DNA of 64,000 nt. It comes from Thiohalocapsa sp. PB-PSB1. GTDB taxonomy: Bacteria > Pseudomonadota > Gammaproteobacteria > Chromatiales > Chromatiaceae. The translations under genes and the position numbers were made by a program. Positions 54,187-63,088 of the stretch are shown here, piece after piece. Position 1 is the first letter of the stretch. Each line of letters opens with the position of its first letter. The stretch is from contig CP050890.1 of assembly GCA_016745215.1 (NCBI GenBank), positions 3,596,001 through 3,660,000 on the forward strand. The letters are read 5' to 3'. The notes beneath the pieces are model-generated. The model saw nothing but the letters and a program-made list of their open reading frames with translations, was not told the DNA's origin and did not search any database.

Positions 54187-54433
54187 CCGGCAGATAATGC
54201 CAACGGATCGCACGCGAGCGCCGCGCCTTTCCCGGGAGAAAGGCTGTAGGCCGTTGTCTTCTCGACAAATTAACTGAAGATACCGCAGGGTGCAACCCGC
54301 CCAGCGCGAGTTGATCGGGATTGGGATCGAAAAGACATGACATCAGGGTGTGAGAAACCTGATGTTTGCTGGCCGGATGTTTGCTGGGCGGATGCTTGCT
54401 GGGCGCTGCCTTCAAAGAATATGAATCAAACCT

Positions 54434-54465
54434 CATTCTGGTTGAATAGCTGAACATTCTACGCA
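54434..54465 (-). repeat. Dispersed 32-bp repeat, inverted copy of 7993-8024
   Basis: This is the exact reverse complement of 7993-8024. It is preceded at 54360-54410 by three loose copies of GGATGTTTGCTGGGC. No coding role is evident. Confidence 0.8.
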
Positions 54466-54572
54466 GACAGCACCCTCGCAAACTATGTCCATGTGATTGA
54501 CGCGCGCTAAGAATATGGGCTGTTACTTATCGGGCTGCGTTGAGAAACTCCAGACTGTATGGAGCCTGGTAC

Positions 54573-54824
54573 TAGGCTGTCGAAATGTCCTGCGTTTTGA
54601 TGCCAAACCGATTCCGGGTCTTGGATTGCATCATCGAACGCACTGGGGAAACCTCATCGGTGTCGGGGTCGCTATCGGAATCGGAATCGAATCCGCTCAT
54701 CGATCAAAGCAGCCATCTCGATACCAATCCCTAATTCCGACTTTGACACTGATTCCGACACCGACTAAGCATCCATAAACCGGGAAGCGCTTGTTTTAGT
54801 GAGACGGCAGATTTCGACAGCCTA
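54573..54824 (+). mobile_element. MITE-like element, 252 bp, with 9-bp target duplication (copy 1)
   Basis: It begins TAGGCTGTCGAAAT and ends with the exact complement ATTTCGACAGCCTA (14-bp terminal inverted repeats). The flanks are GCCTGGTAC (54564-54572) and GCCTAGTAC (54825-54833), a 9-bp duplication with one mismatch. It has no transposase. The interior holds a low-complexity stretch of GATACC/GAATCC-like hexamers in inverted arrangement. It matches copy 2 at 60724-61200 along its full length. Confidence 0.88.
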
Positions 54825-54951
54825 GCCTAGTACCATCGAGATTCGAGGTCAGGGAGGCAAGGTAATCGAAGGCCTGTCGAAGATCGCCGAAAAAGATCAG
54901 ATCGTCGTGCACAAGTTGTCGCACCTAACGAGTAATCGTGCACTGTCCGGC

Positions 54952-55593
54952 TCACCAGCGTGCCGGGAGTTTTCGGTTGATGACAAAATGCTTTTCGGCG
55001 ATGCTTAAATAGCCGCCAACCTTAAGTTCCTTCAGAATTCGGTTAACCATCTCACGAGAGCATCCCACCCGGTCGGCGATGGCCTGCTGTGTCAATTTCG
55101 GTGTGATTAGCTGACCGTTCTTCTTTTTTGACGCGTCGGTGAGGATTTTGACCACACGCCCATAAACGTCGAGTAGGGCCATATCGGCCAACTCATCGCT
55201 GAGGCGCCTGACCTCCAGCGAGAGGTGGTGGATCAGATTGAAGGCGATGCGCGGGTGCTGCTCCAAACAGTGCTTGAACTCAACCTTGCTGAGCGTGCGA
55301 AGCTCGCATTCGGTGAGGGTGATGGCAGAAGCGGTGCGTCGAATCTCCCCAACGAGCGCTAGTTCGCCGAAGTAGTCACCTGGTCCGAGTTCGTTGAGTG
55401 TAATTTCCTTGCCGTCCTCGCCGGCTAAGTAGATGCGCACTTTTCCTGTACAGATGAAATACAACGCGTTTGATTCGTCGCCACGCTCTATGATGACGGT
55501 GTTCTTGCGGCAACGCTTGACGTTGGTGTGGGCTTCGATGCTGGCGATATCATCGGAATCCAACGACGCGAATAACGAGATGGCTTCAAACAT
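54952..55593 (-). CDS. Crp/Fnr-family transcription regulator
   Basis: This 213-residue protein has a cyclic-nucleotide-binding-like domain (about 10-125, with GDESNALYFICTGKVRIYL and GPGDYFGELALVGEIRRTAS) and a dimer helix. The winged-helix domain has LTQQAIADRVGCSREMVNRI as the recognition helix. The N-terminus has no Fe-S cysteines, so it is Crp-like rather than Fnr-like; the ligand is not known. The ATG at 55593 was chosen; a GTG at 55611 adds six residues. It ends beside the MITE-like element and starts close to tRNA-Leu on the same strand. Confidence 0.9.
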   Translation of the reverse strand: MFEAISLFASLDSDDIASIEAHTNVKRCRKNTVIIERGDESNALYFICTGKVRIYLAGEDGKEITLNELGPGDYFGELALVGEIRRTASAITLTECELRTLSKVEFKHCLEQHPRIAFNLIHHLSLEVRRLSDELADMALLDVYGRVVKILTDASKKKNGQLITPKLTQQAIADRVGCSREMVNRILKELKVGGYLSIAEKHFVINRKLPARW

Positions 55594-55621
55594 AAAAGGG
55601 GTCTTTATCACGCTTGCTTGG

Positions 55622-55703
<82 letters not shown>

Positions 55704-56152
55704 AAGTGAGCAGGAAAATAAATCGACATTAGACCCTATCCCTACGGGTTCAGTATATATTTTGTGTACGAAACCGCATTCCCCGGAGCGGAGCTTTGTC
55801 TCTGGTTTAGCACTTCCGCGCCGGAGACGATACGGCCTTATCGCGCTGCCTGCAATGGTTAATATGGCGATTGCTGCTGCGACAAGGGCAAGAGGTGACT
55901 TTCGATCTCATAAGCTTGCCATCTCATCGCGGATCGGCTGGCTTCGAATGGCCAGAATCCAGGCACTCCCATAAAGTCCTGCGGCCTTGTTTTTACCTCT
56001 GACCAACTGAAGAGCGAGACTTTCCCTAACACTCTAATTTTAAAATGAAAAAATGGAAAGCCCTAAGCTGATTCCGAGTTTTGGCCCTGATTCTTGACTA
56101 AGCTAACGAACAAGGCCTGCCTTTACCATCTCATCGATCAACCATCTTTGCA
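55704..56152. other. Spacer without a recognisable gene
   Basis: These 449 bp lie between tRNA-Leu and the SPOR-domain gene. They contain the tRNA promoter side and no frame with credible coding content. The part near 56030-56060 is AT-rich (ACTCTAATTTTAAAATGAAA). Confidence 0.5.
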
Positions 56153-57523
56153 TTAGTTCCCTTTGTGCAATTCGATTCGCTCCAACGTTGTGCCAGGGGG
56201 GAGTTGACGCAACCAGATATCGAGTCGGCTCAGCTCATCCGGTAAACCGGCAATGGCTTCCGTCGCAGCTTGCCGGTTGTCGTACAAACTGTGGATAAGC
56301 GCGAACCAGGGCCGACCACGATAGGTTTCCCGGCGAACGTAAACCGTACTCGGCATCGATTCAGCGGATATGAACTCTAGCAGCTCATTTTGATCATAAA
56401 ATCCAATCAGTTGCAATGCAATCTTTGTAAGATCAAGTTCGATATTTTCCGCCGATTCCTGGGTTTGTTCTGCCGTACCGGTAACGGGCGGCGCCAATTT
56501 TTCAACATTCATATCGTCGCTGACTGCGGCGGAGGTGCGCACCGACTGCACCGCAGGGGCGTCCAATTGGCTCAGCAGGCGTTGGTATTCATTTTCCAGG
56601 CGATCGAGCCGAGCGTCGATGAGTTTATCGATCGGAAGTTGATCCGCACTCTGGTTACTATCTTGTTGTGCACGAGCGGCGGCAATCTTTGCCTCCAAAC
56701 GTTGCCGTGATTCTTGAAGATCGAGATCCGGCATCTCTGGATTCGATATCTCTGCGACCGGCAAGTCATTGGGTATCTGCCGCGCTGATGATTCTTCAGG
56801 TGCGGATGGCACCGTTGCTGGGGGTTTCTCTCGTGCCGAAGTAATACGTTCAGGCACATCAGTGTCGATGCTGGCGCCTGCAAAATGATCTCGTGGAAGA
56901 GCATCATGGATTTCGCCTGTGTCGCCAACTGGAGAGGTGTCAAGTGAGTGAAATTCTCTTTCGATGGCATCCACACGCATGCTCAGAGCTTCGATGCTTC
57001 TGGTGAGTGCATTCGCGCTGGGTTGTGTCGAGGTTGCGGGCCATTCCGTATCGATCTGTGGGGTTGTTTGCGCCAATTTGCGCTCTATCTCGTCCACTCG
57101 ACGAATAAGCTCTGCCATTGACCGACGGTCTGACTGATTGGTCTGTAGGCCAGCATAGATAAAACTATTCATAGCTGATTGCTGTGCGAGCCTTTTCACT
57201 TCAACAGACTGACTAAACCAGAGCCATATCAGCGTCATCATTAAAAGTGACGTTAGAATAAACAGTACAATCAGAGTGCGCCGATAACCTTTAAAGCGCA
57301 AACTCACCTCATCCATATGTGCCTGAAAAGCCTTGCGTAACCGGGTGCTCGTCTGGCGGCGATCATCGTCGATATCGGCAATACGATCAACTAGGGATTT
57401 TTCCATGTCCAGTAACGCTGCTGAAGCAGAAGAAGCTGAACCGGAGCGAGCTAGTGGCCCTTCACTAGGACGGCTTGCGGAATCTATGTGATCGTTTGAA
57501 CTATCTTTATCGGGACTCGTCAT
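56153..57523 (-). CDS. SPOR-domain inner-membrane protein
   Basis: This 456-residue bitopic protein has a cytoplasmic N-terminus of about 80 residues, one membrane helix (TLIVLFILTSLLMMTLIWLW), a long helical/coiled periplasmic stalk rich in Glu, Arg and Gln with Pro/Ser linkers, and a C-terminal SPOR-like domain (about 370-450: IALQLIGFYDQNELLEFISA, GRPWFALIHSLYDNRQAATE, then WLRQLPP). SPOR domains bind denuded septal peptidoglycan. The layout resembles DamX, so a role in cell division or envelope shape is plausible. It is monocistronic as far as the window shows. Confidence 0.75.
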   Translation of the reverse strand: MTSPDKDSSNDHIDSASRPSEGPLARSGSASSASAALLDMEKSLVDRIADIDDDRRQTSTRLRKAFQAHMDEVSLRFKGYRRTLIVLFILTSLLMMTLIWLWFSQSVEVKRLAQQSAMNSFIYAGLQTNQSDRRSMAELIRRVDEIERKLAQTTPQIDTEWPATSTQPSANALTRSIEALSMRVDAIEREFHSLDTSPVGDTGEIHDALPRDHFAGASIDTDVPERITSAREKPPATVPSAPEESSARQIPNDLPVAEISNPEMPDLDLQESRQRLEAKIAAARAQQDSNQSADQLPIDKLIDARLDRLENEYQRLLSQLDAPAVQSVRTSAAVSDDMNVEKLAPPVTGTAEQTQESAENIELDLTKIALQLIGFYDQNELLEFISAESMPSTVYVRRETYRGRPWFALIHSLYDNRQAATEAIAGLPDELSRLDIWLRQLPPGTTLERIELHKGN

Positions 57524-57817
57524 AATTTGCCTAGCTTCGTCATCTTATCGAAACAGTATGGATTAGGATGGTCGAACATTTTTAATCATCAACTTTCAGC
57601 TTCAGAATGCCAAGGGCCAGATCGATATGAAGGTCCGAAGCAACTCGAGAAACTAACGGCACATACATCTGCGTAGGCATTGATGGAAGACTCCGTGAGC
57701 GTCAATCCAGGCGCATGCGACTTAACCGCAATTCAAATAATCCTTTTACTCTTTCGTGCTGTATAAAAATCGAGTAAATGCACATTATAGATTCTCTCCA
57801 TGACCGGAAAATGAGTA

Positions 57818-59289
57818 GGCTCTCCCGGATCTCCTGGGACTGTTGTATCATGTAGATCAACAACTTGAGAACCGCCTGTCGCTGAAACCCCATCTGGACG
57901 CTGTTGATAATGACATTTGATAAAGAGACCCTTCAGACGCTTTTAAATCTTCCTGATATCGCCGTTGATCGCGTGGTGCTCGGCGAGCGCAAGACACTTA
58001 AAGTCTATGTGCATAGCACACTGGAGGGTACGAACTGTCATCGCTGTGGTCGGCCAATCGATCATGAGTATGGCCATGGTCAAGAGATAGAGTTACGCCA
58101 TTTGCCATTATTCGCGTATACAGTTGTTCTTATTTTGAGGCCGAAGCGTTATCAATGCCACTTCTGCGAAGGGCGTCCGACAACGAGCCAAACGCTGTCA
58201 TGGTACACGCGGCGCTCCCGAGTGACAAAAGCATTCGAACAGCAGATGCTGCTGGAGTTGATCAACAGTACGCTCGAGGATGTCAGTCGCAAGCATGCCA
58301 TTGGTGTCGACGCACTGCAGGGTATTTTGGATCGAAACATGGCGTGCGATGTCGATTGGAACGCAATTGAACGCTTGGAGGTCATTGGCATTGATGAGAT
58401 TGCGTTGAAAAAGGGTCATCGTGATTTTGTCGTTGTGATCAGCGCTTACATTAACGAGACATTGCATGTCATCGGTCTGCTCGGCGACCGCACCAAGGCC
58501 ACCGTACAGGAGTTTTTTCTCAGCATTCCCAAGCGCTTGCGACGCACCGTCCAGAGTGTTTGCTCGGACCTTTATCAAGGTTTCATCGGTGCCGCTAAAG
58601 CCGTGTTCGGCAAGCGCGTACACATTTGCGCGGATCGGTTCCATGTTGCCAAGCTGTACCGAAATGGACTGGAAAAACTGCGCAAAAGCGAATGGAAACG
58701 GCTGTGTCATATCCTCTCCGAAGAAGAGCGCAAGTCATTCAAGAACGTGCATTGGCTGCTGCGTCAGCGTCGCGCCGATCTGAATGCAGATGAGCGACGC
58801 ATGCTGAATCGGCTCTTTCGCTATTCACCAAAATTACAAGAAGCTTATGAGGCTTGCGAATCACTCACTGCCATCTATGAAAGCCGCCTATCAAAAGGTC
58901 AGGGTAAGCGCAAACTGCGTGGCTGGATGGAACGTGTCACCAACCGCAAGCTCAGTTGCTTCGATAGCTTCCTCGGGACACTGAATACTCACTTTGAGGA
59001 AGTGACGAATTATTTTATTGGTCGACACACCAGCGGCTTTGTCGAGGGGTTAAATAATAAGATCAAAGTCATCAAACGCCGCTGCTATGGCATCACCAAC
59101 CTTGGACACCTCTATCAAAGGATATGCTTGGATCTCAACGGATATGACCGGTTCGGGGTTGACACATTATAAATCAATGAGTTACAGAGTTTGCGCTCGA
59201 CTACATTTTAACCTTGATGTGTACGAAAAAATGAGCTTAAGTAGTTGTTTTTCAAATTTTTATTGGTTCCCATGAAATCCGGGAGAGCC
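57818..59289 (+). mobile_element. ISL3-family insertion sequence, 1472 bp
   Basis: The ends are imperfect inverted repeats: GGCTCTCCCGGATCTCCTGG at the left, and read inward from the right GGCTCTCCCGGATTTCATGG. Both sides are flanked by AATGAGTA (57810-57817 and 59290-59297), an 8-bp target duplication as expected for ISL3 elements. It carries one intact transposase. The right copy of the duplication contains the start codon of the SDR gene. Confidence 0.95.
57910..59172 (+). CDS. ISL3-family transposase
   Basis: This 420-residue transposase has an N-terminal zinc ribbon (NCHRCGRPID and RYQCHFCEG), a helix-turn-helix, and a DDE core. The first D is in VIGIDEIALKKGHRDF, the second in VHICADRFHVAKLYRNGLEK and the E in HTSGFVEGLNNKIKVIKRR. 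The ATG at 57910 starts MTFDKETLQTLL; a TTG two codons upstream is less likely. It is complete and probably active. Confidence 0.95.
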   Translation: MTFDKETLQTLLNLPDIAVDRVVLGERKTLKVYVHSTLEGTNCHRCGRPIDHEYGHGQEIELRHLPLFAYTVVLILRPKRYQCHFCEGRPTTSQTLSWYTRRSRVTKAFEQQMLLELINSTLEDVSRKHAIGVDALQGILDRNMACDVDWNAIERLEVIGIDEIALKKGHRDFVVVISAYINETLHVIGLLGDRTKATVQEFFLSIPKRLRRTVQSVCSDLYQGFIGAAKAVFGKRVHICADRFHVAKLYRNGLEKLRKSEWKRLCHILSEEERKSFKNVHWLLRQRRADLNADERRMLNRLFRYSPKLQEAYEACESLTAIYESRLSKGQGKRKLRGWMERVTNRKLSCFDSFLGTLNTHFEEVTNYFIGRHTSGFVEGLNNKIKVIKRRCYGITNLGHLYQRICLDLNGYDRFGVDTL

Positions 59290-59290
59290 A

Positions 59291-60175
59291 ATGAGTATGA
59301 GCGATCTGTACACAGGCCACACCGCCCTGGTGACTGGGGCTAATTCTGGACTCGGCAAAGCCGTCGCAGAGGCGCTAGCTCGGAGTGGTGCGCGGGTCTT
59401 GATGGTCGCGCGAGATCCTATTCGTGGCGAAATAGCACGGGCCGATATTACTAAAACTACAGGTAACGATCAGGTTGAATTACTTACCTGCGACCTTTCG
59501 TCCCAAACCGCTGTTCGCCATCTAGCAACAGAAATACTTCAACGCACGGATCGGCTACATAATTTAGTGAACAATGCGGGAACCGCATTTTCGTCTCGTG
59601 GCCTGACAACCGATGGAATAGAGCGAACCCTTGCGGTCAACCATTTAGCACCCTTCCTACTGACCTATCTACTGCTTGATCTGCTACGCAACTCTGCCCC
59701 GGCGCGTATCGTCAATGTGGGTACCCGCATTAATACGGCCATGAACTTTGATGACCTGAACTGGGATTCCCGTAACTACCGAATGATGGCAGCCTACGGT
59801 CAGTCGAAGCTAGGTAACATCCACTTCACGCGTGAACTGGCACGCCGGCTTAAAGGTTCGGGAGTAACGGTCAACTGCGTTTTCCCTGGTGTTTTTCGGT
59901 CAAACCTGGGCGCCACCGATGGTGCGCAGGGGTTGTTCTGGAAGTCTGTAGCGCTGCTTGTTGGCTGGGCACTGACACCACCCGAGAAGGCTGCAGAGCG
60001 AGTCATGTATCTGCTGCGTTCACCAAATGTGGCTGATGTCAGCGGCGAATATTTTGGTGATAAAACACCGATTCCGGCACCTGCCCAAGCCGATGATCCT
60101 GCTGCTAACGCCGAACTATGGCAGATCAGCATGCGCCTAGTCGGGCTGAAGGATGTCGATGACAAGTTCGTATAA
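59291..60175 (+). CDS. Short-chain dehydrogenase/reductase, retinol-dehydrogenase-like
   Basis: This 294-residue NAD(P)-dependent oxidoreductase has TGANSGLGKAVAEALARSGA (cofactor loop), NNAG in LVNNAGTAFSS, and the active-site Y-x3-K in AAYGQSKLGN. Its closest pattern is the RDH/WWOX group (NCVFPGVFRSNLG). Substrate unknown. An ISL3 element is inserted right at the start: the ATG at 59291 lies in the 8-bp target duplication, and the original 5' region is now left of the element near 57800. The IS end supplies GGGAGAG five bases before the ATG. A second ATG lies two codons on. Confidence 0.88.
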   Translation: MSMSDLYTGHTALVTGANSGLGKAVAEALARSGARVLMVARDPIRGEIARADITKTTGNDQVELLTCDLSSQTAVRHLATEILQRTDRLHNLVNNAGTAFSSRGLTTDGIERTLAVNHLAPFLLTYLLLDLLRNSAPARIVNVGTRINTAMNFDDLNWDSRNYRMMAAYGQSKLGNIHFTRELARRLKGSGVTVNCVFPGVFRSNLGATDGAQGLFWKSVALLVGWALTPPEKAAERVMYLLRSPNVADVSGEYFGDKTPIPAPAQADDPAANAELWQISMRLVGLKDVDDKFV

Positions 60176-60402
60176 TATGATTTAAAATCAATGGTTTAAT
60201 CAGAAATATTAGGAGTTGCGAGCTATTCGTCGGTCGTAAAATGACATCATCTTGATTGCCTTCGGAATCAAACAAGTCAGTCTGGCATCCCAAAAGATTT
60301 ACCGGCGCTAGAGTAAACTTAGCACGTACAGAACAAGTTATTCATGTTATGGTCATTATTCCGATCCATACTATAAAATTATCTTGGATGGAGGAGATGA
60401 AG

Positions 60403-60594
60403 ATGAAAGAAAATGAAGTATTTACAGACTGGGTCGCGTCCATCGAACGCGGCGACTGCGGGTTTACCTATGTGCGCTTATACAACGAGGCGCCGGGCTG
60501 GGTTCGCAACGAGGCCATCAATCATTTCGGTAAAGGAACCGTTTTCCTGCCGGCACGACAAAATCGCCGAGCAGAGGCCAATGTTGCTGCTTGA
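60403..60594 (+). CDS. Small protein of unknown function
   Basis: This 63-residue frame starts MKENEVFTDWVASIERGDCG and ends in a basic tail (ARQNRRAEANVAA). GGAGGAG lies six bases before the ATG at 60403, a strong ribosome site that supports translation. In-frame ATGs at 60388 and 60397 are alternatives. I recognise no domain. It stands alone between the SDR gene and the second MITE-like element. Confidence 0.5.
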   Translation: MKENEVFTDWVASIERGDCGFTYVRLYNEAPGWVRNEAINHFGKGTVFLPARQNRRAEANVAA

Positions 60595-60723
60595 TAGAGC
60601 ACAACCACGGCTTTACCTACACTCAAGAGTCCGAGCCAGTACATATGAGTTGAGGTGATTCAGCTAACCTTGCATACCACCATCGACCTACCCTGACGCA
60701 CATTTTCCCATCGGGGTCGGCGG

Positions 60724-61200
60724 TAGGCTGTCGAAATGCCCCGACTTTTGATGCCAAACCGATTCCGGGTCTTGGATTGCATCATCTAACGCACTGGGGA
60801 AGCCTAATCGGTGCCGGGGTCGCGATCGGAATCGGAATCGAATCCGCTCATCGATCAAAACAGCCAGCTCGATACCAATCCCTCATTCCGACCTTGACAC
60901 CGATCCCAACACCAACTAAGTGATGGTGCAGAAACAAGCTAAACAGGTTTTTGGCTTGGATGTCACCTGCCGACTAAGTCGGTATCGGTACCGGCGTCGG
61001 TATCGGTATCGGCGTCGGTATTGAACTGACCAACCCGATATCCGCCAAGCTCCTCGATTCCGATTCCGATAGCGACCCCTACCCCGATTGCACTCCGCCG
61101 ATGTCTGGATAGCGTTGTATAGGTTATTCATGAACCGCTACTAAGTATCCAAAAACCGGGAAGCTCTTGTTTTAGTGAGACGGCAGATTTCGACAGCCTA
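60724..61200 (+). mobile_element. MITE-like element, 477 bp, with 9-bp target duplication (copy 2, carrying a nested insert)
   Basis: It has the same 14-bp terminal repeats as copy 1 (TAGGCTGTCGAAAT ... ATTTCGACAGCCTA) and is flanked by perfect GGTCGGCGG duplications at 60715-60723 and 61201-61209. Apart from an internal insert of 225 bp (60921-61145) it aligns with copy 1 from end to end. No transposase is encoded, so a full-length element elsewhere must supply it. Confidence 0.92.
60921..61145 (-). repeat. Insert nested in the second MITE-like element, flanked by ACTAAG
   Basis: Relative to copy 1 the second element gains 225 bp after ACTAAG (60915-60920), and ACTAAG recurs at 61140-61145. 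The left half of the insert is the reverse complement of 8345-8480, that is, the 3' end of the four-helix-bundle pseudogene with its tail of GATACC-like hexamers. The right half contains GGGGTCGCTATCGGAATCGG in reverse, also present inside copy 1. Confidence 0.8.
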
Positions 61201-61334
61201 GGTCGGCGGTACTCTCATAGCTTGGTCATGCGTGCGCCGACCCCTCCTGAGGCCCCTCCGATTCCACGCATCTGCCCTGTGCATCCACGATGCAGGTTCC
61301 GGTAATCGCCGCAACAAATACCCGGCATCACCTC

Positions 61335-61457
61335 AGGCGATTGCCGGAGAGAAACATACCGACTGGTGCTGCATTCTTATTCGCCTTCGCGAAGCGGCAA
61401 CGTCGATGCCAGACGAGAAGACAAGCCAGGTGGTCTATTGCTCGACAGAAATCGCCT
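61335..61457 (+). repeat. Dispersed repeat family with AGGCGATT / AATCGCCT ends (copy 2)
   Basis: This 123-bp copy runs AGGCGATTGCCGGAGAGAAA ... ACAAGCCAGGTGGTCTATTG ... AATCGCCT. It matches 27078-27236 in reverse and, over its right third, 8482-8518 directly. It ends 13 bp before the stop of the gene at 61471, like the copies next to trmO and the HAD gene, which also sit at gene 3' ends. Confidence 0.78.
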
Positions 61458-61470
61458 TAATGCTCTTTCA

Positions 61471-62922
61471 TTAAACGATTTCCGATGCAATGCGATCATC
61501 AGTCACTCCGGCCGCAACCAATTGTGACCTGAGGCTGGAAATCAGCACGGAAGACCCGGCCAGGTAGAATCGAAGTCCGGGAAGGTCTGTCAAATCCAAG
61601 CGCAACAACGCCATCAAAGTATCCGCATCGGCAGCGATCAGCGGCTTGAAGGTAAAATTATCCAATGTATCTTGCAGTGCCCTGCACCAGCGCCGATGAT
61701 AATGCTCTTCTGGTTCCTGAACAGACCAATATAGGTAGAAGGCCTCGATCGTGTCGATGGATATAGCATGTTCGATCAGACTCTTGATGGGGGCGATGCC
61801 GTCATCTACAGCGATGAATATGGCCGGGTCGGTGGCGTCCTCGTGTAGAACAAAACTGCCGTAAGGACCTTTCAGGTCAATCGGTTGACGTGCGCTTGCT
61901 TGCTCGAACAGAGCATGGCTGAAGTCATTTCCATCGCGCCGCACTGCAAACTGAAGATTGCGTCCATTACAGGGGCAACTCGCAATGGGCAGTTCTACTG
62001 ATGCACCAGTATCGAGGGTCAGACGTGCACGCTGACCGGCCATGAAGCGTAAAGTTTGCGTGCGCGGTGTCTGTACGTGCAGTATGATCAAGTCGCTCGA
62101 CTCATGTTCCAGCTTTCGTATCTGCGCACGAATTTCCTGCTCGGGCAAGTCGTCCACGGATCGCGCCTCTGCTGCCTCCAATAAAATGTCGGTGATTGCC
62201 GTGTGGCAACAAGCGAGCACGTAGCCCATTTGTTTCTCGCGCTCGCTGAGCACATAATCATGCTCATTTAGTTTCCACACATCACCTGAAACGATGCGCA
62301 CCTTACAGGCTCCACAATTGCCACTGGAGCAGCCGTAGCTCATTCGCAGACCAGAGCGTACCGCTGCCTCGAGGATCGACTCTGCGCCATCGACAAAGAA
62401 CTCGTGGCCGCTGGGGATGATTTTGACGCTGGCTGACATGATGCGCAGGAAGGTGTCCTTGGCAAGGAGGCGTGTGTGGTCTTCGGCAACCGGCTGTGCG
62501 GCAATTTGGGTTCGCCGTTGATCGAACCAATCGAGTAGGGCCGCGGCAGATTCGCGTTTTTCAGCCGCCGATGCAAGAGCGGCATGCAACTCATCGAGCA
62601 ATTGATCTTGGGCCTCCACCAGTGCGACCTTTTGCCCCAATGCTTTGCTCAAAGAATGAATGCGCGAAACCAGCACTTCCGGGCTTGGCAGTTCGGTGTC
62701 AGCATCGAAATTGCGCGGCACTGCCGCGGCCTTGATATGTTCCACTTGCTCCAGCATACCGGTCTTTTCAAGGCTGACGCTTGGATAAACGCGTAGCAGG
62801 TCGGACACGGCGATCTCGCCCTCGAAGGTCTGGATTTCGCCGCGACGAATGCGTCGTTGCAATTCGGCGCGGGTCACCCCGGCAAGCCGCGCGGCGCGGG
62901 ATAGCGAAAGAAGTTGTGTCAT
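61471..62922 (-). CDS. Fusion of a HTH-like domain, 2Fe-2S ferredoxin and FNR-type reductase
   Basis: This 483-residue protein begins with a MerR/excisionase-like helix-turn-helix (LSRAARLAGVTRAELQRRIR). A coiled region follows to about 150. The plant-type ferredoxin domain has YGCSSGNCGACKVRI and the fourth Cys in YVLACCHTAI. The last part is a ferredoxin-NADP-reductase-like module (about 265-483). In it the usual FAD motif R-x-Y-S is changed to E-L-P-I-A-S and the nucleotide motif GGTGIAP is VDDGIAP. These changes may alter cofactor use. It is probably an electron-transfer protein of unknown partner. Confidence 0.8.
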   Translation of the reverse strand: MTQLLSLSRAARLAGVTRAELQRRIRRGEIQTFEGEIAVSDLLRVYPSVSLEKTGMLEQVEHIKAAAVPRNFDADTELPSPEVLVSRIHSLSKALGQKVALVEAQDQLLDELHAALASAAEKRESAAALLDWFDQRRTQIAAQPVAEDHTRLLAKDTFLRIMSASVKIIPSGHEFFVDGAESILEAAVRSGLRMSYGCSSGNCGACKVRIVSGDVWKLNEHDYVLSEREKQMGYVLACCHTAITDILLEAAEARSVDDLPEQEIRAQIRKLEHESSDLIILHVQTPRTQTLRFMAGQRARLTLDTGASVELPIASCPCNGRNLQFAVRRDGNDFSHALFEQASARQPIDLKGPYGSFVLHEDATDPAIFIAVDDGIAPIKSLIEHAISIDTIEAFYLYWSVQEPEEHYHRRWCRALQDTLDNFTFKPLIAADADTLMALLRLDLTDLPGLRFYLAGSSVLISSLRSQLVAAGVTDDRIASEIV

Positions 62923-63088
62923 CGGCCTGCACCGCGGTCATACCAGCATGCAAAACCTGCTGAGTGGGATGATTGCTGATCATTCATGAGTGAAAATGCC
63001 CGAAGCTCTGCGGCTGGATTCTCTGGCACAGAGGTCAAGAACCTGTATGGCCCTAGCCAGCCTTACCTCTCCATCAGATCGAGTTTAA

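Noticed and set aside
54842..54950. Coding remnant (IEIRGQGGKVIEGLSKIAEK) to the right of the first MITE-like element
   Set aside because: It is too short to assign to any family, and no matching upstream half was found left of the element.
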